A model generated the notes under the pieces. That model worked only from the letters and a program-made list of their open reading frames with translations, had not been told where the DNA came from and made no database searches. Both the position numbers and the translations under genes were made by a program. From Apiosordaria backusii (lineage: Eukaryota; Ascomycota; Sordariomycetes; Sordariales; Lasiosphaeriaceae), in NCBI GenBank assembly GCA_030549205.1, contig JAUKTV010000001.1, positions 2,976,001 through 3,040,000 on the forward strand: a stretch of DNA of 64,000 nucleotides, given 5' to 3'. Within the stretch, counting starts at the first letter, position 1; each line of letters begins with the position of its first letter. Shown here one piece after another: positions 45,723 through 56,246 of the stretch.

Positions 45723-48700
45723 ATGGCCAGCCGATCGCGCGATGTCCCGGACGATGAGCTCTTTATGAGCCGCCCAGCGCCATCTGGGGAAGATTGCGAC
45801 AGTCCGACCGTTGAGCCGCTGAGAATATTCAAGCCACTGAGCCCGGCCCCCGATAAGACTTCTAATCGGTCCAAGTACCCCGCCCCGCCCTCGTCGTCTT
45901 CCTCGTACTCTTCATCGGCTGCGGCAGGGTCATCATCGTCGCCGGCACCCAAGCCAGCCATTGCCTCTCTACCACCACTGCCCTCGTTTCCTTTTGGGGG
46001 TTCAAGTTCGGCGGCGCCTCTGCCTTATCCCGATGATGACTTTCACAAGACCACCCAACCATCCAAGCCTAGTCGGGTTCCTTATCCAGATGACGGCCGC
46101 AAGACCTCTTCACCCGCGCCTGTCGGCAGGCTTTACAGTCCCCCGCCAGTATCCTCCAGTCCCAAACCATATGGGGACGCAGCCTCACGCCCGACACTGA
46201 TCACGGGAGACAAGAAGGCTGGTCTCGCTGAGCGGCGTGGAACAGCACCCAAGCCTTTGCAAAGCCCCGACAGTCCAGGGGATGACAGGGATGAGCTGTT
46301 CGCAAAGCCTCTGAGAAACCCAGCTGTTTCCATCTCTACTTCGACCTCGTCCTCAACCGGTTCTGCTTCTCCGGCGCCCAAAATCTCGACTGCTTATCAG
46401 CAGAAACCCTACTATCCTCCCCCTGGCGGCGCAAGTAATATCAACCGATTCTCCTCGACTGCGTCCACCTCGACGACACGAGCCAGTCGTGGATCACCCC
46501 CGCCCCCTGAGACCCCTATTGTGGAACCCGGTGCGATCCCCGGAGGCGGCATCGAAGCACGATATGCCGCTGCAGGCATCTCTGGGACGGCGACTCTCAA
46601 TGCTCTACAAGCGCAACAGGCGCAAAGCGCTGCAGCGCAGTCGCGATTGGCCCAATATGGGGGTCAACGTCCTCCGGTACAGCCCCAGCCGACTCGGCCG
46701 TGGACACCGACCGAAGCCCCGGACCAGCAGCCTTTCGGCCCGCCTACCGTGTACCAGGGGGCCGATGTAGTCCCAAAACCTACACCACCGCAGCAAGGAG
46801 GCTACAATCTGCCCCCGAATCCAAACCCAGCTACTCAAACGCCAGCAAGTGGCAACCTGCAGGTTTCTGTGTTGGAGCAGGACTTCCAGCGCATGCAAGC
46901 TTCGACTCCTCCGCCTGCCTACACATCTGTCAACCCAAGCGCAAACAACTCCCAGTATCCGAACGAGAAGCAGCGCCCAGGACCAACCAGCTCGAACTCT
47001 GCCCCAGCTGTTCCCAGCGCCGTCCAGAACACGACCCAAAACGCAACTCCAAGTCCTGCCCCCAGCGCTGTACCTCAGCACGCTGTTGCTTCGAGCGCTC
47101 GACCCAGTGCCAGCCCTGCCCCGGCTGCGTCTTCGTCACCAGCGCCAGAAAAGCCAAAGCCAGTTGCAAGCGCAGCTGCCGCTGTTCCAGCACACAATGC
47201 TGGTCATCCCGCGTTTGCCAACGAGCACCCTGCTTTTGCCAACGAGGCAAAGCCCGCAACGGCACAAAACGGACAGCCAGCACTCGCACATACACCGTCG
47301 CTTCTCGCTGCCGCGTCTTCGCCGCCTCCGCTACCCGAGGGTTGGATCGCGCATCTTGACCAGAACTCGGGACAGTACTATTACATTCATCTGGCGACCC
47401 AGGCTACGCAGTGGGAGTTCCCCAAGGGACCAACTCCTTTGAACCATGAGACCGCTCCCCTTTCGCCCACAACATCGACTTATGGAAATCCACTCGCCTC
47501 GCCACTTCTGGGCGGCGGCAAGTCCGCCCTGGCCTCGCCCATGTTCCATCCCCAGGGTCACCCAGGATATGCTGAGAGCATCATGAGCGTCACAGCTTCG
47601 GTAGCTCCTTCGACAGCAGGATTTACGGGTCCTCCTCCGAGTGCTGGTGTTGATGTATATAAGGTGATGCCAACCAACGGCGTCTACTTTGGACCTTATC
47701 TGCGCTATGTAAATATGGACCTGGAAAAGGGGGTCTGGCTTGGCAGCATCATGATCGTGACCGACGCGCCACAACCTCCCACCATTCACATTCATCTCAG
47801 CATGGATCTTTCTCCCAACCCTCGGCAGCTTGTTCCAAATAACATTCATACTCACCAGAGGTGGACGTTCTGGAAGTACGACGTGGCCCTTCAGATGTCA
47901 GACCATGGAACCGAGAGGTGGACGTATGCGGTGACTTCACATCTGGGCTGCACACGGTACGAGTTTGTCGTGGCCGGTCGTTACGAGACGGGATGGCGGA
48001 TGCTTGCTCATTCGGGCAACGACTTTGCTCCAAGCACCAACCAAAACGAGAGAGCGAGGCTCGGCGGTGTGGGCTTCATGTGGAAGGATATCCTTCAAAA
48101 GAACATCGAGTGTGGTGGTTTCCACCTCCAGCTTGGTCTGGGAGCTCAGATTTACGGAGATCGTCTCTGGAAGGAGGTGCCCCTTTTGAGGCAGTGGCTG
48201 GCGATGCAGGGGAGGGAAAACAGAAAGAATGCGCCGTGGACCGCGAGGCATCAGGAGGATGTGTCGCACGCGTACTTCCACTATTACACCAGTCACTTTG
48301 ACCAGCCGTTTATGCGTGAGGCCTTTGCGCAGATCCCGCACGTTTTGCAGATTGATGATCACGATATGTAAGTCGTTCAACTTCTTCTATTGATGTCCCT
48401 ATACTGATTCTTCCCAGTTTCGATGGTTTTGGCTCTTACCCAGACTACATGCAGTCGTCTGCTGTCTTCAAGGGCATTGGCCGGATCGCCATTGAGATGT
48501 ATCTTCTCTTCCAGCACCACACCACAGTTGAGATCCTTCGCAACGTGAGCTCAGATATGGACTTATTCACTGTCACCGGCTCTGGCTGGCACTTCCTCAA
48601 GTACCTCGGCCCCGCCATGGTGGTCATCGGCCCAGACTGCCGCTCAGAGCGCACTCAAACCCGTGTCATGGCCGGCCCGACCTACCAAGGCATCTTTCCC

Positions 48701-49662
48701 AAGGTAGCCACCCTGCCTCCCAGTGTCCAGCACTGTATCTGGATGATTTCCGTGCCCGTTATCTACCCCCGCCTCGAAACAGTCGAAACCCTAGCCAACA
48801 CCTTTGCTACGGGCAAAAAGGCCGTCAACACCACCTACAACATCCTCGGCAAAGTCACCTCCTCCGTCGCCGGAGTGGTAGGCGGCAAAGAAATGGTCCA
48901 GCACGGTTTCAAAGAAGTCAAGAAAGCTGTCGGCAAGTCCGGTCTAATGGGCAACGTCCTCAACCAATTCGGCGATTTCGACATTGCCGAAGAACTCAAA
49001 GACCTCTGGACGCACGAATCCAAAGACCTCGAGCGTACCTACCTCATCCGCACACTCCAAGGCATTGCCCAGCAAAAGGGAATTCGTATGACGTTCCTCT
49101 CAGGCGGTTAGTCCCTCCCCCTTTATATCCCCCCTTTGCCCCTCTCTTACTAACATTGTTGTTTCTAGACGTCAACAGCTGCGGCGCAGGCCTAGTCCAC
49201 GACCCCTCCCACCCTCAAGACCACAAAACAATGTACCAGCTCATCGCCTCCCCCGTCGTCGCCGCCCCGTCGAGCAACTACCTCATGAAGATGCTCCACA
49301 ACAACAAGCTCCTATACGTCCCCCAAAACGGCCACAAGTCCACGCACGAAGTCTCCGACACCAAGGAGGACATGATGGAGATCTTCCACACTGATGCGTC
49401 CGGAGCGGCGAGGGAGCACAAGAAGCTGATGGCGAGGAGGAACTACGTTGCGATTGTGGCGTACGATCCCGAGGTTATCGCCAATGGGGGCCAGGCACAG
49501 CAGCAGCAACCAGGGTATGCGGGGAGCGTGCACAGTGGGAATTCGGGCGGGTTGAGCAAGCTGAGTTTGGCGGTTGATTTTGTGGTGCAGGGGGATGGGG
49601 CTTATACGGCGACGACAAAGTATGGGCCGGTGATTGTGCCGCATTTGGAGTTTGGGCACTGA
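45723..49662 (+). CDS. WW domain plus PhoD-like phosphatase protein
   Basis: Three exons (45723-48367, 48418-49106, 49169-49662), with introns of 50 and 62 nt, give 1275 residues. The N-terminal 530 residues are Pro/Ser/Ala/Gln-rich and disordered. A WW domain (about 538-568: LPEGWIAHLDQNSGQYYYIH, then QWEFP) follows and should bind Pro-rich ligands. From about residue 640 the PhoD-like metallophosphatase region runs to the C-terminus, with IDDHDIFDGFGSYP restored exactly across intron 1 and FLSGDVNSCG across intron 2. PhoD enzymes hydrolyse phosphate esters using a metal centre. The fungal group is intracellular as judged by the absence of a signal peptide, and its substrate is unknown. One oddity is Asn in GDVN, where PhoD-like proteins I recall have His. 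A TGA trinucleotide repeat starts just after the stop. Confidence 0.88.
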
Positions 49663-50062
49663 TTTGGGGGGTTGATGTGATGATGATGATGATGATGATA
49701 GCGTTTGTACGCAGGTGATTTTCTTGGCTATTGTTGGGTATTTATTTTTCGATTCATTTATTCTTGTCATGCTATCTATACTTGCTGTTTTGTCACAGTT
49801 GGTTTGCTTGGATAGTTGAATTTACATACCTATTGGACGTAATACTTTTGCTTAGCGCTCAGATTTGGGTTTTCGGTAATGATCTTGTTTGAAGAAAGAT
49901 AAAATCCCATTTTGTTTTCATCTTTTGAAGCCTTTGGCAATATCTAGCCGCAACATCATCAAAAAAATTCTAGGGTCACCCAACTCCCATTAAGCGCCAT
50001 GCCTGCTCATATTAGGTATCCACCAAAATCACTTTCAAAGAGACGACCTCGCAACCAAACCT
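49663..50062. other. Convergent intergenic spacer with a TGA microsatellite
   Basis: A (TGA)n tract of about eight units lies at 49678-49700, directly in the 3' UTR of the phosphatase gene. The rest is AT-rich 3' flank. No gene is seen. Confidence 0.7.
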
Positions 50063-51008
50063 TCAGAGATCAAACATCTCCTTCAACTCCCTGATCGTAT
50101 CCTCGGGCCCCTTGACCGAGTGTCCAATCGTCCTCTTGTCCTCGTAAATCTCATAGTCGTTCCCGCCAACCATGGTCTTGTCACCGAAAAAGTGAATGGT
50201 GGTGTACTCGATCCCGCCGGGCTTCTTGGCCTCGTTTTCGAGGTGGGTGAGGCAGTAGGTCTTGTCCCAGCCGGTGGGGAAGACGTCAAAGGAGATTTGG
50301 CCGCCAATCGAAAACCTGTTTTTTGCACTTATTAGCAACCACCACCACACTATCATCATCTTTGGAAAGGGGGGACACATACGTCAAACCCAAATGCCCA
50401 AACCTCTCCCTCAACCTCTCCACCATTTCCTTCCTCACCCCCGCCTTCTTATCAAACTCCTCAAACTCGATCCTCTCTTGCGTAGACGCATTCCTCCCAA
50501 TAGGACTGATATTCACCATGCCATTCCTAAACTCGATGAACGTGCCCCTCTTGACAGGGATATCCAGATCAGCGATATAATGCAGGACAAACCTCACCAG
50601 CTCCTTGTATTGCTCCTCGCCGATCCACTTGATGAAGCTATTGCTGGGGAGGGGCTCCCCGAGTTTGAAGGCGGTGAGCCCGTTCTCGGAGAAGCAGAAA
50701 TCGAAGAGGGAGGTGACGGGGACGCGGAGGGGGTCGCCGAGTTGTTCTTGCTGCTTGGGGAGGTCGGAGCCGCCGACGAAGCCGATGGCGACTTTTTGGC
50801 GGAGCTGGGAGAGGAGGAGCAGGATTTCGGGGGAGGCGTCCTGGGGTGGTTAGTTGGGGGGACAGTAGGGGGGAAAGGGGAGGGGGAAAAGGGGAACGTA
50901 CAAGACGGGCGGGAGTCAAAGTGCCGTCTACGTCGAAGAGAACGATGGTGTTCTTCACTGGGCGCTCGGCCAGGGGGGGTAGGAGGGGACTTCGGAGCGG
51001 GTGGCCAT
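50063..51008 (-). CDS. SEC53: Phosphomannomutase (N-terminal frame broken by one missing base)
   Basis: Exons 51008-50902, 50840-50383 and 50315-50063, with introns of 61 and 67 nt, give about 272 residues if one C is added. Landmarks are the HAD nucleophile motif LFDVDGTLTPAR, FVGGSDLPKQQEQLG, RGTFIEFRNGMVNISPIGRN, FSIGGQISFDVFP and HFFGDKTMVGGNDYE. The enzyme converts mannose-6-phosphate to mannose-1-phosphate in the cytosol, feeding GDP-mannose for N- and O-glycosylation, GPI anchors and wall mannan. The only ATG in good context (51008) reads MATRSEVPSYPP and then leaves the frame at a run of seven C; eight C would continue as LAERPVKNTIVLF, as expected for this family. Without it the conserved part begins at a GTG. 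An assembly error is the simplest reading. Confidence 0.88.
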
Positions 51009-51913
51009 GGTTGCGGTTGCTGCGTTGGGAGTGGTGGTGTTCAATGGTGTACCTAGTTTTAGATCGGGGGGACGAAGCTGTATTTATAGTTTTAGGACAA
51101 GAAGCTCAACCGTTAGGTAACAACACAAGCTTCGGGAGTAAGGTAGTCTTGTTAAACTCCCAAAGTCGCGGTGAGCAGAGCAACCACGGACAGTCCAGTC
51201 TAGCCCAAACAAGTCCCACGTTGTCAGATGGGGAAGCTCTTTTGGCTCCTGAGAGGTCCGTTGCCCCTCATCTCGTTCTCCCTGGGCTTGTTGACCCCAC
51301 AAATTGGACCAATTGCGGGGAAGTTCCCAGGAGCAGAGAGGAAGCTGTGAGTTTCAGGGGTCCCAACGCCACACCACCACTACCTTGATGGACACACCCC
51401 ACAATCTCTTCGGGATCTCATTGTACATCTCGTCGTCGTCATCGGATTGTAGTATACATACATAGTAAGAACAAATACAAAGTATACATTCGCTGTAAAC
51501 CTATCAACAGATCCTTGCTTCGTAAACCTGTCTTGAAATCTGTCCTGTTCCAAGATCCCGAGGTCCTCATCCCGTCTTGTGATTCTCGTATCGACGTACG
51601 TACGACTTTGTGTTGGTTGCGTTTTGTCTTCGAAGATCGAAATTAGCTTTCATCTTGCCAGATATGCCTCTTTTTTTCTTCCCTTTTTGACAGATATCTC
51701 AAACAGCACCCAACATTCCCATGTGTTTCATAAGATACACCACCACCAACATCGTACATACAAGGGTAATATAAAATATAAAATTACCCTTTGTGGCTGT
51801 GATCTCTCTCCGGCCACGTAACCTCTATCCCTTCCCCATCCCGTTCACCACAATCCCGTCTTCATCGTCTCAAAACCCATGACTCATCATCGTCATAACC
51901 ATCGTAGTCTCAT
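51009..51913. other. Intergenic: phosphomannomutase promoter and exchanger 3' flank
   Basis: No gene or repeat is supported. The part near 51009 should hold the phosphomannomutase promoter, and the part near 51913 the 3' UTR of the exchanger gene. Confidence 0.5.
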
Positions 51914-54900
51914 TCACGACACATCCGCCCACAGCCCTGTAAGCTCAACCGCCAAATTGATCAGGGTACCAACCGACCAAATGGCAATCAAGCCCCACCC
52001 AATCTTCCTCGTCATCATCCAGTTGTTCGACGGCACCACGATCAGCAACGTAATCAACGTCAACAGCACCGTAATAGCCGATATCATCAGCGTACCCCCG
52101 ACCTGGATGCGATATGGTTTGTACTCGATCGGTCTGTGGGGGTGCTTCTTGTGTTTCTTGTTCGCAGCGGTGATACCCATCCAGGCACCGCCGATGCCGA
52201 TTCCAAGCAAAATATTGAGCATGGGACCTCCAAAACATGCCGCCCTGTATCATAATTCGTTAGCATCGTCATAATGGTTAGATGTATGATAGAACTCACA
52301 AAGCCATAACCGGATACCCCAACCTAGCAACCGTAACATCTGCCACCAAATCTCCCAGCGAATTTCCCACCGCAAAAACCGTCAGTCCCAAAATCGCCTC
52401 CGAAATATCCAAGATAACCCCAAACGCCTTCATCACCCCCACCACTTCTCCCGCTATCGTTGAGATCCATGCTACACTAATCACAAACCCGAGAAAGCAG
52501 AGCAAAAAGTGGTATTTAGGCTTTTTATCCGGCGCTGTGGTTAAAAGCAGCGCCCCCAGCAGACACAATGACACCAACAACGAGTAGAGCACCATCATAA
52601 GTAGTGTCCTTGCTGGATTCTCATAATCCTCCATCGTGTTAGCCCAACCGATAAGGGTTACAAACATCGGTCCAGTGAAGAGTTGGAGGGCCACGAGCCA
52701 GCGGTTCCATCCAGATGGGGACTCTGAGGCGGTGGTCATGCGGTCAGCTTCGAGGCTGACGGGTTTGTTGACTTGTTGTGGGCCAAGTGCCGGGTTGGGG
52801 AATTGCGGTTGATGTTGCTCGTCGGTGCCAGAGACAAGTGTTGAACCTGAATCTGGCGGGTGCTGTAGCGATAGCTGCGACGGGGACGGGCTGATCATGG
52901 ATCGTGATGACACTGGCTTCGTTCTTCGTCGATACTCCTGCCATTCCGTCTCGGGTTGCGCAAGGTTGCCCTCCTCGACCGAGACTGGCATCGCGGTGTT
53001 GCCCAACTGGCCATATTCCGGGGAGTCCAGCAAGTCTGCTTGTGAATTTAGGTCGTCGCCCGCATCCGTTTCGACGACAGGTAACGTCGTCACGAGCAGA
53101 AAGATACTAGGAACAGAGATCAAGCTAAGAATCTTGTCCCACCACGTCTTTTCCCTCCACCCCTGAAGTGTGGGAAACAGGGTTGCGAGAAGCACATGAG
53201 GAGGTGGTAGCACCGAATAAGGCCACCACTTCACTGGCTTCGGCTCCTCCACGTGGTCAGAGAAACCAGAAATAGACTGGCGGCGCATGTCTAGTGAATC
53301 TGGGAAAGGAAACGCGGGAGGATGATCTGGTGAGGCTGGAGTGAGGAGTGCTGGTGACTCCGAGAATCCAGGAAACGGCGAGAGCGATGGCGACGACTGA
53401 CCACTCGAAGTCCTGCTGTGTGAAGGTGGTATCTGTAATTGTAAACGTTGAGATGGCATAGGCGATTGCTCTTCCTGAATCGCGTGATCTATGGCTGCGG
53501 TTGACGAGGCAAATGGTGGCGCAAGCATGCCGTCAATGGTGCGGCTTGCTGAACTCATCCTCGTGCCTGGTCTCTCTTGCGCAAAGTCGGGATGTGGAAG
53601 AGCATCATTTGGTAGGTTTAAGGGGTTGTTTCCATAGGACAACGCCCTTTCTCTCGAGTTGGTTGGTAGGTGGGCCGGCAGTGTACTATTCCTGGGACGG
53701 CCACGGGGAAGTTCAGCAGTAGAGCTGGCTCGCTGATGACCCGAGTTTGCTCGAACGGGAAGTGGCCCCATGTGCATGTTCCTTGCTTTTTGCAACGAGG
53801 ACAAGACAGATCGGAATTCGAGCACACCAACGAGGCTCGGCCGGATAGGGGCAATGGTGGTGGTGTTGCTCCGCGCCCATCGAGGACGATTCGCGCGCAT
53901 ACTGTTTGCCATTTCTGCCGCAACATGAATTTCATGATCCTCTTGATCTTCCGGTGCTGGCGCGGCCGGTACCTCGACGCCGTCAACCTCGATCCGCGGC
54001 GCCCGCTCCAGAACACTGATATCCGCAGCCTCCGGAGCACTACTCGATCGACCACCACCAACCGGAGCTGAATCATCTTCGGGTTCATCGCGATATGGCT
54101 CAAATTCCTCTGTCCCCCTGCCCGAAGGCCCAAAATAGTGCGTCCGGGACGCAACATCCCGTAGCCTTTGACGCCTCCTCCTAGCTGTGAACCAATGCCA
54201 CCCCACGACAACCGCCACATAAAACAGGTAGAACCCGATCATGCACAGGCACTCCCACAGGTGTAGCTCGCCATCCGCGAGACACCCCATCGTGAAGCTG
54301 ATAGCAACGATGAAAAAGGCAATATCTCGCACAAACGTGCGCTTGCTGACCTTGAACTCCCGCACCAACGCCATGGAACCCGCCACAACGGCAGTAATGA
54401 AGCCAGCCGCTCCTATTAGCTCGCCAACAGCCATACTCCCGCTGTTGGATCCCATGGCGGCAAAGGTGCTGAACACATCCGGAGAACCATTTCCAAAAGC
54501 CAAAAAGGTGACCCCTGCCAAGCTCTCACTCAGCCCAAGCACGCTGGCGATGGTGCTGAGATTCACGCTGAAGAAGTCGCTGGCGGCAATTCCGATAGTC
54601 GTAAAGAGTAAACCAAGCCAGCTGGCCAGGATCGCAAAGGCGACAGGTTTCGCGCCGCCTAGGGTGCAGTAGTAAAATGATAGGTAATGGATCAGGCCAG
54701 CTTCGTCGTCTTCGCAATTGGCGAGGATAAAGGCGCATTGGTCCTCGGCGCTGTGAACCATGCGACAGTCTACGTCCTCCACTCTCGCCACATCGACGCC
54801 GACATGTCGCACAGCAAGTTTTGAACCGTGGTGTAGTTGGCGACTGGCGATATCTGATTTTGGTGAGAAGAGCGCATAGTAAGTCGTTAGAATCGTGATA

Positions 54901-54965
54901 AGTAAGAGGCCCGTCACGACAGGCCGGGAGCTGTATCTGCTCCGCTTAGGGAGAGGAGATGGCAT
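51914..54965 (-). CDS. Cation/Ca2+ exchanger (NCX/CCX family)
   Basis: Two exons (54965-52300 and 52244-51914), with an intron of 55 nt, give 998 residues. An N-terminal membrane segment (about residues 15-33) precedes a lumenal Cys-containing loop. Then come the alpha-1 repeat with FLAFGNGSPDVFSTFAAMGS, a long Ser/Pro-rich cytosolic loop (about 255-610), and the alpha-2 repeat FAVGNSLGDLVADVTVARLG, completed across the intron by ALAACFGGPMLNILLGIG. GNGSPD and GNSLGD are the paired ion-binding motifs of the CCX/NCLX branch. The protein should exchange Ca2+ for Na+, K+ or H+ in an internal membrane such as the vacuole or ER; location and co-ion are inferred from the family. The very long central loop, rich in SP/TP sites, is a candidate regulatory region. 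Start at the first ATG of an unbroken frame. Confidence 0.93.
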
Positions 54966-56246
54966 TCTGTTCGTAATATCATGGCATTGCGCTCAAGAAA
55001 CAAATTGATAAGTAATGTAACGGCCGAAAAACGATGCGCGCCAAGGTCTCAGGCGTATGTACGCGAAGCCGGCGGGTCCTGGAGCTATATAAGACTCACC
55101 GGGCGTACCGAATTGTTGTCTCTCAAAGCAGGTTGAGCCGACGGTTGGGCAGCTGTTGTTTCGTTAAGTATGAGATCATCCTCCAGTGGTGCTCTCAGGT
55201 AGGAGTTGGCTTGGCACCGGGATCAATTAGCGAACAAACGGCCTGGGCTGCGTGGGCTTCAGCTGTTGGTGGTACCTACAGCAGTGGTGGCGAGAGCGCT
55301 GATTGGGCCAACAATGATGGAGTGTGTGTCGAGACCTTGGCAGCTTGAAACGGCATGCGTAGACGTGTGATTTGGGTGCATTGTGAGGAGACTGGAGATG
55401 AGAAGGCAGCATCATGCGAAATATCAACCTGAAGATGATAGGCCAACTGAAATAAGCACTAAGGCGGCAACTAATTCGAGGTCTTGAGAGAAAGGATGAG
55501 CGCACTGACATGAGCTTGTCATTGTGACAAGTATGGGGACACGGAGGCTCTGCTCTCAGGTGAATATGCTTTTAGGAACATTCTTGATTTAGTGCATCAT
55601 GTAGAGAAGATATAAGCTCGCCAAAGGCTAGTGATATGTTCTCGAACGGAAGCATGGTGTTGATCGCGACTGCCAACTTGCTTTCGACAACGGAAGAATC
55701 AAGATCAAACGGGGGACGTTGGATATGAAATCAACAAAGCACAGACAGTCACAACCGTCATCCCTTCAAAACAACCCAAGGGCTAACTAATGCAACATGT
55801 CGTTACCTTTCACATGCAGCCATCCGCCATCAACCGTCTGACCGTTTTGCACCTTGAAAGCTTCTGTGGCTTCCAAATCTCGAAACCCAAACCCCCGGAT
55901 TCCTTAGGCCACCGCTATACCCCACATTTTCATCCTTATCAGCACGTGTTCTTCAGAGCGCACGAGCCACATCAGTCCCGTCGCCAGCCAATCGCGCTGT
56001 CGCAAACGGTTTTGCGGTTCGAGGCCCAAAGTAAACAAACAGATTTGGGAAGGGGGGGTTGCCGCCGCCAACAAATCAATCAATCGCCAAATTTGAAGAC
56101 GCCGACCGCCGACGACAACCACCGCGATCAACCACGACACCGACGCCAGGAGCGCGACACCTCTTTTTTGATCGCCTCTTTGGACGAATGGTTCGACAAT
56201 AATAATAGCGCATTCCCGCATCGACACAGAAACAACGAGAGACAAG
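54966..56246. promoter_or_regulatory. Divergent promoter region of the exchanger and BRN1 genes
   Basis: 1.28 kb between two divergent starts. The frame of BRN1 is open upstream to about 55790 but the residues there look like leader, so this stretch is treated as promoter and 5' UTR. No defined motif is claimed. Confidence 0.5.

Noticed and set aside
49678..49700. TGA repeat considered as a CRISPR-like or regulatory array.
   Set aside because: It is a simple trinucleotide microsatellite with no spacers; no CRISPR array occurs in the window.
55790..56246. In-frame upstream extension of the condensin gene.
   Set aside because: It is open only by chance; the residues do not resemble Brn1, and the ATG at 56247 followed by a short intron gives a family-like start.
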